From Emticicia oligotrophica DSM 17448 (GTDB lineage Bacteria > Bacteroidota > Bacteroidia > Cytophagales > Spirosomataceae), in the NCBI RefSeq assembly GCF_000263195.1, contig NC_018742.1:124001-188000 (forward strand): 64,000 nucleotides of DNA. Direction: 5' to 3'. The position numbers and the translations under genes are program-made. The notes under the pieces are model-generated. The model was not told where the DNA came from. It did not search any database and saw nothing but the letters and a program-made list of their open reading frames with translations. Within the stretch, counting starts at the first letter, position 1; the number at the start of each line of letters is the position of its first letter. Below are positions 28,358 to 37,436 of the stretch, one piece after another.

Positions 28358-31300
28358 ATGAAAGAAACACACGCTCCTATACCATTAAATGAAAAAGAGA
28401 GACTCCAAGCACTGCTCGACTACAATATATTAGATACTTTATCTGAGGAATATTTTGATAATATTACACAGTTAGCTTCTCACATCTGTCAAACTCCGAT
28501 TGCCTCAATTTCGTTAATCGATGATAAACGACAGTGGTTCAAATCCCGTATTGGCTTAGCGGAATCCGAAACGCCGAAAGAAATTTCATTTTGTCAATAT
28601 GCCATCATGGGAAATGATATTTTTGAAGTACCAAATGCTCTCGAAGATGAAAGGTTCCAAAACAATCCGTTGGTAACTGGCAGCCCTGATATCCGTTTTT
28701 ATGCGGGAGCTCCTCTCACTTCTCCCGATGGTTTTAATATTGGCACTTTGTGCGTCATTGATAATATGCCCAAATTATTAGATGATGAACAAAAAAAGGC
28801 ACTTTCTACGCTAGCCAAGAGTGTAATTGCTCAGTTAGAATTGAAGAAAAAGAACCTTGAATTAAAAAATGAGGTAGATAACCTAGCAAAAAAAGCCTTA
28901 GAAACAATTACCCATGAGTTAAATAGTTATAAATCAGCTTTAGACCTAACTTCGAGTGTTGTTATTACTGATAAAAATGGTATTATCACTTTTGTGAACG
29001 ATGCCGCTTGTAATATATCAAAATATTCAAAGGAGGAATTGATTGGACAAAATATTAGAATCTTCAATTCGGGCTTTCATCCCAAAGAATTTTTCATCGA
29101 TTTATGGCAGACAATTACCGCTGGTCTTGTCTGGAAAAAAGAAGTAAAAAATAAGACGAAAGATGTTAAGTCTTATTGGGCAGATACTACTATTGTGCCA
29201 TTTGTGGACGAAAAAGGTAAGCCTGACAGGTATGTATCCATCAGTCAAAATATATCAAAACAAAAAATATCAGAAAATAAACTACAACAGTTTTTCAACA
29301 TCTCGCAAGATTATTTGTGTGTGATCAATACCGCAGGCTATTTTGAGAATTTAAGCCCTACTTTTTCCCGAGAGTTGGGCTTTTCAGATGAAGAACTGAC
29401 CTCAAAGCCTTTCTTGCACTTTGTTCACCAAGATGATATTGATTCATCCCAAAAAGAAATTGACAAATTGGCTCAAGGCATCAATACTATCCATTTTGAA
29501 GCAAGATTTAAGTGTAAAGGGGGGGGTAATTATAAATTACTAAGTTGGAATGCTTCCTATGATAAAGAAATGGGTTTATTATATGCCACTGCCAGAGATA
29601 TTACGCTCAGTAAAAAAATTAATGAAGAAAATAAACGACTTTCACTTGTAGCCAAAGGTACTGACAACATTATTATAATGACTGATAAGTACCGTCGAAT
29701 TGAATGGGTCAATGAGCCTTTCGTAACATTGACGGGTTATTCTTTGGAGGAGGTGATTGGCAAAAAACCAGGAAAAATTCTTCAATATGAAGAAACTGAC
29801 AAAAATACAATTTTGCAAATCAGAGAAGCTCTAAATAAGGAAACCTCATTTAAGGGAGAAATAAAAAATAGAAGTAAATCGGGTAGAAAGTATTGGCTTG
29901 AAATTAGTATCAGTCCTATTTTTAATGATAAACATGAACTCATAAACTTCATAGCTATCGAGTCGGATATAACCGAAAAAAAACGAAAAGACTTAAATAT
30001 TGCTAATTTAATGGCCTCTCAAAATGCCATTTTCAACGGAGTTAGCTATTCAGTTATTTTTACGGATGTAAACGGTATTATCAAGCGAATCAATAAAGTA
30101 GGTTTAGAAATGTTGGAATATACCGCCGAAGAACTTATCAATAAACTGACTCCTATTGATTTTCATGACCCTGCCGAAATCGCAAAACGTGCGGCAGAGC
30201 TAACTGCGGAATTGGGTCAAGAGGTGAAGCCGGGTCTTGAGGTTTTTGTAGCAAAAATCAAAGAAAACGATTCCGCTGATTCTCATGAATGGACATATAT
30301 TTCCAAATCAGGTAGAAGAATTCCTGTTTGGTTGAGCTTTACTTGTATTAGAAATACGGATGGCAATATTTTGGGTTATTTGGGAGTTGCAGAGGATTAC
30401 ACAATCAAAAAACAAGCTGAATTAGACCTAATCAATGCCAAAAACCTTGCCGAACAAGCTGTTTACGCAAAAGATAGCTTTTTGGCAAATATGAGTCATG
30501 AAATACGCACGCCTTTAAATGCCATTATTGGTTTTACGGAACTTATCTCTCAAAGCAATTTGGATTCAACTCAACGGGAGTTTATTAGTAATATCCAGAT
30601 GGCAGGAGATAATTTACTTCATATCATTAATGATATTTTAGATTTATCAAAAATTGAATCAGGACAATTGGTGATTGAATCTTACCCGTTCAATATAAAA
30701 GCTACTTTGAAGCACATTTATGAATTATTAAAAGTAAAGACCGCTAAAAATAACCTTGACTTTAGTTTATTATTAGATGCCGATATGCCTGAATTTGTGG
30801 TAGGAGACAAAGGCCGTCTCAATCAAATAATGATGAATTTGGTAGGAAACGCAGTAAAGTTCACGAAAGAAGGCGAAGTAACGATATCGGTAAAGAAGGT
30901 TGATGAAACCGATAGCCACGTTACGCTAAAATTTTCGGTGAAAGATACAGGTATTGGTATTCCAGCTGATAAATTATCATTAATTTTTGAAAGATTCACC
31001 CAAGCTGAAGCCAGCACAACACGCACATTTGGTGGTACTGGCTTAGGCTTAAACATTGTTAAGCAATTGGTCGAATTACAAAACGGTCAAATTCAGGTCA
31101 AAAGTACATTAGGACAAGGCTCTGACTTTTATTTTTCTTTAATATTTCCCAAAGTTGAATCATCGTACAAAGACGCCAGCATTGAAAATGATTCTAATAA
31201 AAAATCTAGCCGAAAACTATCAATATTACTTTGTGAAGACAACGAACTAAATCAACGCTTGGCCAAAACCATTATTCAAAAATTTGGTTTCGATTTAGAT

Positions 31301-31984
31301 ATTGCCGTCAATGGTGAAGAAGGATTAAAATTATTGTCGAAAAACCATTACGATCTTATTCTAATGGACCTTCAAATGCCAGTAAAAGATGGCTATCAGA
31401 CAACTATTCACATTCGTAATGTCCTAAAATTAGAAATTCCAATCATTGCCATGACCGCACATTCACTGGTTGGTGAGCAACAAAAATGTTTCGAAATTGG
31501 CATGAATGCCTACGTGGCAAAACCATTCAAACAGCAAGAGTTATTGAATAAAATATATGAAGTCGTTGAAACAGGAAATAAAAATCCAATTGAGAATGCC
31601 ATTGAAAATCAATCATTATCAACTGAAACAAGAAACAAAAAAAGTATCGACTTTTCATACTTTGAATCATTAGGTGAAGCTGAAAACGAGAGTTTGAAGA
31701 AAGAAATGGTGGAAATATTCATTGATAAAGTACCAAATGACTTGAGTTTGCTCGAAAAAGCGATTGAGCAAAAAGCCTATAACGACATCCAAGGAATTGC
31801 ACACGATATGCAATCTTCACTTTCAATGTTTAGATTAATGAATGAGGTTGAATACCTAGAAAAAGTAGAAAAAGGTGCAAAAAACGAAAGCCTTACCCAT
31901 GAATTAACACACGAGTTCGTGACATTTAAGCAAGAAGTTAATGATGTAATTGATTTGTTGAAACGAATTAAGAGTACTTTTTAA
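28358..31984 (+). CDS. Hybrid sensor histidine kinase (GAF-PAS4-HisKA-HATPase-REC-Hpt)
   Basis: This 1208-residue cytoplasmic phosphorelay protein begins with a GAF domain (about 10-165; ERLQALLDYNILDTLSEEYF and SFCQYAI are typical of Bacteroidetes GAF kinases). Four PAS units follow, to about residue 690. HisKA carries His714 (NMSHEIRTPLNAI), and a complete HATPase carries GGTGLGLNIVKQL. A receiver domain has Asp1004 (ILMDLQMPVKDG) and Lys in AKPFKQQ, and a C-terminal Hpt domain has His1149 (IAHDMQSSL). One protein thus holds a full four-step relay except for the final output regulator, which is not encoded nearby; the truncated regulator upstream cannot serve. No membrane segment is visible, so it should sense a cytoplasmic signal. 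IS481 DNA begins 15 bp after its stop. Confidence 0.93.
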   Translation: MKETHAPIPLNEKERLQALLDYNILDTLSEEYFDNITQLASHICQTPIASISLIDDKRQWFKSRIGLAESETPKEISFCQYAIMGNDIFEVPNALEDERFQNNPLVTGSPDIRFYAGAPLTSPDGFNIGTLCVIDNMPKLLDDEQKKALSTLAKSVIAQLELKKKNLELKNEVDNLAKKALETITHELNSYKSALDLTSSVVITDKNGIITFVNDAACNISKYSKEELIGQNIRIFNSGFHPKEFFIDLWQTITAGLVWKKEVKNKTKDVKSYWADTTIVPFVDEKGKPDRYVSISQNISKQKISENKLQQFFNISQDYLCVINTAGYFENLSPTFSRELGFSDEELTSKPFLHFVHQDDIDSSQKEIDKLAQGINTIHFEARFKCKGGGNYKLLSWNASYDKEMGLLYATARDITLSKKINEENKRLSLVAKGTDNIIIMTDKYRRIEWVNEPFVTLTGYSLEEVIGKKPGKILQYEETDKNTILQIREALNKETSFKGEIKNRSKSGRKYWLEISISPIFNDKHELINFIAIESDITEKKRKDLNIANLMASQNAIFNGVSYSVIFTDVNGIIKRINKVGLEMLEYTAEELINKLTPIDFHDPAEIAKRAAELTAELGQEVKPGLEVFVAKIKENDSADSHEWTYISKSGRRIPVWLSFTCIRNTDGNILGYLGVAEDYTIKKQAELDLINAKNLAEQAVYAKDSFLANMSHEIRTPLNAIIGFTELISQSNLDSTQREFISNIQMAGDNLLHIINDILDLSKIESGQLVIESYPFNIKATLKHIYELLKVKTAKNNLDFSLLLDADMPEFVVGDKGRLNQIMMNLVGNAVKFTKEGEVTISVKKVDETDSHVTLKFSVKDTGIGIPADKLSLIFERFTQAEASTTRTFGGTGLGLNIVKQLVELQNGQIQVKSTLGQGSDFYFSLIFPKVESSYKDASIENDSNKKSSRKLSILLCEDNELNQRLAKTIIQKFGFDLDIAVNGEEGLKLLSKNHYDLILMDLQMPVKDGYQTTIHIRNVLKLEIPIIAMTAHSLVGEQQKCFEIGMNAYVAKPFKQQELLNKIYEVVETGNKNPIENAIENQSLSTETRNKKSIDFSYFESLGEAENESLKKEMVEIFIDKVPNDLSLLEKAIEQKAYNDIQGIAHDMQSSLSMFRLMNEVEYLEKVEKGAKNESLTHELTHEFVTFKQEVNDVIDLLKRIKSTF

Positions 31985-31999
31985 ACTGTACGCTATACC

Positions 32000-33191
32000 T
32001 GTGATGGTTCAAGACATACGCTACAGTTAGGTCGGTTTTAGAATTCTTAAAATAGTTACACTTCACAATTACTATTTTTTTTAGTATTTTGGCTGAAAAC
32101 CAAAAACTTATGAATCAGGCAGAACGAGATATTTTGCTTAGGCAAAAATGGATTGACACCTACCTTTCCTGTGGTTCTGTTAGCCAAACCGCTCGTAAGT
32201 ATGGCATTGCTCGAAGTACCTTACAAAGATGGCTAAAACGCTTTACTATTAACGGTAAAAATGGGTTGTTTGAGAAATCTAAACGCCCACTTAAATTAGC
32301 TTCTCAAAAGACAAATGATGAAATTGAAAATCTTGTTTTACTAATTCGTCAAGAGTTTAGGTATGGTAAAATACGGATTTGCTCGCAGCTTTTGAGAGAA
32401 TACAATGTAAAATTGTCCGCTCCACGATTGGCCGAATTTTGCATAAAAATGAGGTAAAACCACTAAATAAGTATCGAAAGAATGGCTCTTTCATTAGATA
32501 TGCAAAGGAAATTCCAGGAGAAAGAGTCCAGATGGATGTTTGTAAAATAACTACTGGACGCTATCAATATACAGCCATTGAAGATTGTAGCAGATTTAGA
32601 GTTTTAGCCTTATATACTCGTCGAACAGCAAAAAACTCTATTAATTTTTTAGAGCGAGTCGTTGAACAAATGACTTCTGGCGGCGTTCCGCTTCCAATTC
32701 AGCGAGTGCAGACTGATAGAGGGCAGGAGTTTTTTGCCTATTCATTTCAAGAGAAACTAAAAGAATATTGCATTAAGTTTCGTCCTATAAAACCTTGTTC
32801 TCCACATCTAAATGGAAAAGTAGAACGAAGTCAACAGACTGATTTACAAGAATTTTACTATGAAATGGATTTAACGGATAAAAAATTGCCGCTCTTAGTA
32901 GAAGAATGGCAGTTTCATTATAACTGGTATCGTCCTCATAGCTCTTTAAATAATAAAACACCGATGGATGTTGTTGTTGAAAAGTCAGCATTAACACCAT
33001 TTTGGGAGGATATAGAAGCCAAGTATGATGAATCGAAAGAAAAAATTTGTATTCAGTCTTATAAAAAAGAAAAAAACTCATTGCATCTAAGTAACTACAC
33101 TAAAGCTGAAGTTATTCCTAAAAATATTTTACATGAAAAATGCAATTTTTTCTCTATCAGTAATCTGTAGCGTTTCTATTGAACCACGACA
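32000..33191 (+). mobile_element. IS481-family insertion sequence
   Basis: The element is 1192 bp long and bounded by imperfect 27-bp inverted repeats at 32000-32026 (starting TGTGATGGTTCAA) and 33165-33191 (ending TTGAACCACGACA). Both share TGGTTCAA and CGCTACAG blocks. The ends begin TGT and close ACA, as in the IS481 family. The transposase stop lies inside the right repeat. No target-site duplication is visible (ATACC on the left, TATTA on the right), so one flank was probably lost or rearranged after insertion. The transposase gene is frameshifted. Confidence 0.85.
32110..33170 (+). pseudogene. IS481-family DDE transposase, frameshifted
   Basis: From ATG 32110 the first frame encodes a helix-turn-helix region (VSQTARKYGIARSTLQRWLKR, typical of IS481). 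It runs through IRICSQLLREYNVKLSAP before shifting, then stops at 32455. The second frame carries on with TIGRILHKNEVKPLNK and the rve catalytic core: Asp in VQMDVCK, Asp in QTDRGQEF and Glu in GKVERSQ, followed by HYNWYRPHSSLNNKTP. The junction is near 32424, where CCACG would be CCAACG in an intact gene, i.e. one lost base. There is no slippery run, so a mutation is more likely than programmed frameshifting. The intact protein would be about 350 residues, normal for the family. Confidence 0.85.
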
Positions 33192-33749
33192 TATTATCAC
33201 AAGCCAAATACATCTTTACCTAACTAAGAGCATCAAATTTATCCATATTTGCTGAAAGGTATGAAGATTACAAAATCTAATCAGGTATGGGCAACAGACA
33301 TAACATATCTACCGATGGCGAAAGGATTTATGTATTTCATAGCAATAGTTGATTTGTATTCTCGAAAGGTTTTAACTTGGTCTGTTAGTAATACAATGGA
33401 AGCAGAGTGGTGTGCAGAAGTCTTAAAAGAAGCAGTTGAGCGATTTGGTAAACCAGAAATTTTCAACACAGACCAAGGGTCTCAATTTACATCAAATATC
33501 TTTACACAGGTTCTCAAAGATAACCAAGTCCAGATTTCGATGGATGGTAAAGGTAGAGCCATTGATAATATTTTCGTGGAAAGAATTTGGAAAAGTGTCA
33601 AATATGAAGATATTTACCTAAAATCTTATCAGAATGGAACAGAGTTGCAAAAGGGATTAGAAAAATACTTTGATTTTTATAATCAAGAGCATTTTCACCA
33701 AAGTTTAAACTATCAAACACCTGATAAATTTTTTTCGCAAGCAGCCTGA
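33192..33749 (+). pseudogene. IS3-family transposase (OrfB) C-terminal fragment
   Basis: Directly at the right end of the IS481 element an open frame enters mid-gene (YHKPNTSLPN). It meets an in-frame TAA at 33225-33227 and continues with EHQIYPYLLKGMKITKSNQVW and the rve domain of IS3-family OrfB: Asp in WATDITY, Asp in FNTDQGSQF and Glu in FVERIWKSVKYE, ending FHQSLNYQTPDKFFSQAA. All three catalytic residues are present, but the N-terminal half of OrfB and OrfA are missing. The IS481 element therefore lies in or against an IS3-type element whose left half is gone. The outer right end may be near 33767 (TTGTCCACA), which I cannot confirm. Confidence 0.8.
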
Positions 33750-33767
33750 CTTATCCACTTGTCCACA

Positions 33768-34572
33768 CTTATTAACAAAAGAAAAAAAAGCAAAAAAAGA
33801 AAATTTTACAACAACAACATTAATAATACTGTCTAAACTATTGGGTACATCTTAATTGGCTATGTCTTAATATTATCGCAGTGGCGATATGTTTTGTAAG
33901 AAAAGTAAATCTTTAATTAATGCTAGACAAGTTCTTTGAATAATTATTTATTTTCAAGAATTCTTCCCTTTTTTATTGATTTTTCAATTTTTTATATTCC
34001 CCTAAAAATCAACCGCTTCACCAAAAATAATTTTATATACCCTTTTGACTTGGTACCTTTTAATAATTTTTTTTCTTGTAATTGTCTTATCAACCTAATT
34101 TTCCATGTTTTTAATCCTCAATTGTTGAAATTCCAATATTGGGAAAAAAATTTCTATTTTTGGATATGCTTCTTTTTTGAATAGTATTTTTTTCTAATTT
34201 TTATTAAAATATTTTAAAAATATTCTAATGAATTCGATTTAAGGTGTTGCAAATCTACATGTGAGCTTTTAAAATGAAAAAGTACCCTAAGCTTATTATT
34301 GCTTTTATACGAATTTTGGCTTGAAAAATATATTTCACTGGTGTGTTTTCTTGTAAATATTTGATAGTCAATTATTTGTATTGAGTGTTTATACTTTGAA
34401 AATGAGATTTTGAAATTCAGTCAAAAAGAATAAAAAACTTTGTTTGAATTGAGTTAGAATATTTTCTTTTCACTCAACAAAAAATATTGTTAGAAATCAT
34501 TGTTAGAAATTCCTTTTCCTCAGATTTAGGAGCTTATTTCTTCGCTTTTTGTGAGCTGACTTCTACTGATTT
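33768..34572. other. AT-rich gap before the LruC gene
   Basis: About 800 bases of very AT-rich DNA lie between the IS3-type fragment and the LruC-domain gene. An 82-codon frame at 33936-34184 is dominated by Phe/Ile/Asn and looks like a chance frame in poly-T DNA. I see no tRNA, no array and no convincing promoter. The upstream control region of the LruC gene should lie at the right end. Confidence 0.4.
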
Positions 34573-36906
34573 TTGGCCTTGGCATATTTATTGAGCCCAT
34601 ACCATTTAATTATTAAATACCAAAAGTTTTATATACTTTTTTTATCTACTGTTATAGTTAAATCTCAAATCGTTCCTTTATTAAAAAGGACAATCTCAAT
34701 CCCCTCTCTTTTAGCTTTTTCCATCGTCTTTGTACTTTCAGGTTGTTTGAAGACCGACTTAGAAAGACAGGTTGTTGCATCTTCTCCAAAGTTGTTTTCT
34801 AGCGATGTAGTTATTCCAGCTGATTTTAACTGGTCAACTACTAAGACAATGGATTTCAAGGTAGCTGTTGATGATAAATTCAGTGGTAAATACTTTTACC
34901 GTGTGGAATTATATGACAATGATCCAATGCTTGGTACACAAGCAAATTTGCTTAGTGCTGGTGTTGCCAAAAAAGGTCAAGATTTTACAGGTAAAATCGT
35001 AGTTCCAACTATGTTGAACTATATTTACGTTAGAAGAATATCTCCGACAAAAGTTCCTTTTGTTACAATGATTCCAGTTGAAAGTTTAGGCAATTTGAGC
35101 ATTTCACTCAATGGATCTATCAGTACTGGTATGGAAAGTGTAAGAGTTGCTACAGATTTATCTAAATCTAATACGTTGGCTCCTATGTTTGCTTATTCAG
35201 TGGCTGATTACGCAGTTCCAGCTGGTGCGATTGAAATTAAAGCTAATGATAAGAATGTTAAAATTGAATCTAACAAGACTTATGTTGTGAAAGCTGGTGT
35301 TTCTTTCAAAGGTAATATTGACCTTAATAATGGTACAAGCAACGTAAAAGTTTACATTGATGGCGAATGGAATGATTCAAATAATGCTCTTGTTGTTGGT
35401 GGTAATAATACTTTAATTATAACCGAAAACGGTTCGATTAAAATTAACAAATTGACTCAAAATACAGGTGGTACTTTTATTAATTGTGGCAAAGCTGAGT
35501 TTGATAACATGACAACATCAAACGAATCAACCTACAGTAACTATGGTACGCTCAAAGCAAAGAAGGCTGTATTTACTAATGCAAGTCTAAAGAACTATGG
35601 AACTATAACATTTGAAGATCTTACAAGTACTACTACTTCTACTTTGATTAGAAATGAAGGCTCTATGTATGTTGAAAAAGGGCTTTTAACTAATTCAACA
35701 TTAGAAACGTTGTGTTATATCAAAATCAAAGATCTTTTAACAAATGGTGCTAAAATCAAGATTGAAGGAGGTGGTATGCTGAGTGTTGACACTTATCAAA
35801 GTGGTGGTACTGAATTCAATTTACTCGCGAATGCTATCTTAGAGGTAACTGAAATTGTTAAATTCACAAGTAATAGTAATGTAATGAAAGGACCTGCTTC
35901 ATCTGGTAGAGCATTAGCAAGAATGAAGAAAGTTGATGTAAAAGGTCAATGGAATGCTATTACTTACTCAGGAAATCTCGAGATTGCTTGTTCAGACCAT
36001 ACTCCAAATGAGCAATGGAAAACATATTATGTAATCAACAGCCCTGCAACGATTGTTCCTTTTGATAAATCAACTGTGGTTATACCTGGCACTACTTGTA
36101 ATGGTGGTGGAAACAAAGGCCCTGGCGATGATAAGCCAGAAGACCAAGTTGTAACAGAAGTTAATCTTGGAACTTATTCTTATGCTTTTGAAGATAACTG
36201 GCCACAATTAGGTGATTATGACCTGAATGACGTTGTAGTTGATATGAATGTGGTTAAATTCCAAAATACTTCAAATAAAGTAACAAAAGTTGTATTGAAA
36301 GGAAAATTAAGAGCGGCTGGTGCCTTAAAACGTCTGGCAGTGGCAGTTCAATTAGATGGTATCTTAGCAAATTCAGTAAGTAAAGTTACCTATTCACGTG
36401 CAGACTTAGTAGGCTCTCTTTTAAAATTAGGAGCTAATGGCGTTGAAACTGGACAAAAATTTGCGGTTGCTACTATTGCTGATGATGTACACAAGGCATT
36501 TGGTTTGAATAATGTTGGATTTGTAAATACACAAACTAATAATTATGCACCAGTTGATGTGGTTATTACAATTGAATTTACAACTCCTCTTGATAGTTTC
36601 ACATTCCAAACATTAAATATGTTTATCGTAAATTATAATTCTGCTGGAAATGACAGAGGAGAAGTTCACTTAGTTGGATATAAAGGAACTGACAAAATTG
36701 ACGCGTTGAAGATTGCTAATTCTACAGGTAGTTTATTGTCAAACACAGACCCTTTCAAATCAATCAATAACGAGCCTTGGGGATTAATCATTCCATCTTC
36801 ATTTGTTTATCCTCCAGAAACAAAAAATATCAAAACATTTTATACGAAATTCCAAAGCTGGGCAACTAGTGGCGGTACAGTTGACACCAATTGGTATCTT
36901 CAGTAA
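34573..36906 (+). CDS. LruC-domain surface lipoprotein
   Basis: This large predicted lipoprotein is exported through a signal ending in FVLSGC (Cys58 from the TTG start). The middle (about 100-500) is rich in Asn/Thr/Gly beta repeats such as NLNNGTSNVKVYIDG, KFTSNS and SNYGTLKAKKAVF, suggesting a right-handed beta solenoid. The C-terminal part (about 536-777) is a LruC-type domain: YAFEDNWPQLGDYDLNDVVVDM, followed by FTTPLDSFTFQTLNMFI. LruC proteins are known from Leptospira and Bacteroidetes outer surfaces. No ATG or GTG lies near the signal peptide; the only canonical start in frame is TTG at 34573 or 34579, giving an unusually long leader. The start is therefore uncertain. A strong terminator follows. 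Confidence 0.8.
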   Translation: MALAYLLSPYHLIIKYQKFYILFLSTVIVKSQIVPLLKRTISIPSLLAFSIVFVLSGCLKTDLERQVVASSPKLFSSDVVIPADFNWSTTKTMDFKVAVDDKFSGKYFYRVELYDNDPMLGTQANLLSAGVAKKGQDFTGKIVVPTMLNYIYVRRISPTKVPFVTMIPVESLGNLSISLNGSISTGMESVRVATDLSKSNTLAPMFAYSVADYAVPAGAIEIKANDKNVKIESNKTYVVKAGVSFKGNIDLNNGTSNVKVYIDGEWNDSNNALVVGGNNTLIITENGSIKINKLTQNTGGTFINCGKAEFDNMTTSNESTYSNYGTLKAKKAVFTNASLKNYGTITFEDLTSTTTSTLIRNEGSMYVEKGLLTNSTLETLCYIKIKDLLTNGAKIKIEGGGMLSVDTYQSGGTEFNLLANAILEVTEIVKFTSNSNVMKGPASSGRALARMKKVDVKGQWNAITYSGNLEIACSDHTPNEQWKTYYVINSPATIVPFDKSTVVIPGTTCNGGGNKGPGDDKPEDQVVTEVNLGTYSYAFEDNWPQLGDYDLNDVVVDMNVVKFQNTSNKVTKVVLKGKLRAAGALKRLAVAVQLDGILANSVSKVTYSRADLVGSLLKLGANGVETGQKFAVATIADDVHKAFGLNNVGFVNTQTNNYAPVDVVITIEFTTPLDSFTFQTLNMFIVNYNSAGNDRGEVHLVGYKGTDKIDALKIANSTGSLLSNTDPFKSINNEPWGLIIPSSFVYPPETKNIKTFYTKFQSWATSGGTVDTNWYLQ

Positions 36907-36920
36907 TTAATTTGATTCTA

Positions 36921-36954
36921 AAAGTAGCCTACTCTAAAGTAGGCTACTTTTTTT
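36921..36954 (+). terminator. Rho-independent terminator of the LruC gene
   Basis: A perfect 13-bp stem (AAAGTAGCCTACT, 36921-36933, pairing with 36938-36950) with a 4-base CTAA loop runs into seven T (36948-36954). It starts 15 bp after the LruC stop codon. Confidence 0.92.
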
Positions 36955-37436
36955 GAAACTATTTGTTCAGATAAAGTGATGTAACAGATAATTGAAGGTG
37001 AAAGCGTATGCTACCCCCAATAAATCTTAAAATTTCCTATCATTGAAAACGCATTACATTTTTGTTTAAATTTGAGTTATTATCAGTTGCTTCGGAGGAG
37101 AAATCTAAAAAAAGAAAAATCGAATTTCAATTTGGATACTTTTTCAAGTAGTAGTCAGAATTAGTTGTAACCACTCTACGACCTTTCGTTTTGACTAATA
37201 AACCTTCTTTTTTAATAAATAATGTATATTATCTCGACCCATTTTAATGAAATGGGAAGACAGAAAAAGCTTTAAAAGCTCATATAAGTTTGCCGTACCA
37301 ATATATGATTTACATTTTTTTATTTCTTTGTAAATCCCTGATTATCATATATTTATATTATATATGTCAAGTCTTTTTAGTAGCATATGACCTGTTATAT
37401 AAATTTACTTATGTTAAACAAAACAAACTAAATCTT
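36955..37436. other. Gap with a decayed IS3-type remnant
   Basis: Apart from the transposase remnant on the minus strand (37127-37295), this stretch shows nothing coding. The first 170 bases after the terminator are AT-rich without recognisable motifs. The last 130 bases are the downstream flank of the ATPase gene and contain no clear hairpin terminator. Confidence 0.4.
37127..37295 (-). pseudogene. Decayed IS3-family OrfB remnant
   Basis: On the minus strand a series of short frames reads GKLI, AFKAF, LSSHFIKMGRDNIHYLLKK, then after a one-base shift in an A run GLLVKTKGRRVVTTNSDYYL and KKYPN before a stop at 37127. This is the N-terminal third of IS3-group OrfB (pattern KLYELLKPFL..IKMGRDxLFxLL..LLVxxxxRxxxTTxSxHxxxKYPN), broken by at least two frameshifts and a stop. 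It is a dead remnant on the opposite strand from the fragment at 33192-33749. The boundaries are approximate. Confidence 0.65.

Noticed and set aside
32379-33170. Second frame of the IS481 transposase as a product of programmed -1 frameshifting
   Set aside because: The crossover near 32424 has no slippery A or T run or downstream hairpin, and IS481 transposases normally have one frame; a lost base explains it better.
33756-33770. Possible DnaA box (TTATCCACT) after the IS3 fragment
   Set aside because: It is a single near-match at the presumed IS end with no other origin features around.
33936-34184. 82-codon frame rich in Phe, Ile and Asn
   Set aside because: Composition follows the poly-T DNA, there is no domain pattern or promoter, and it lies next to IS debris.
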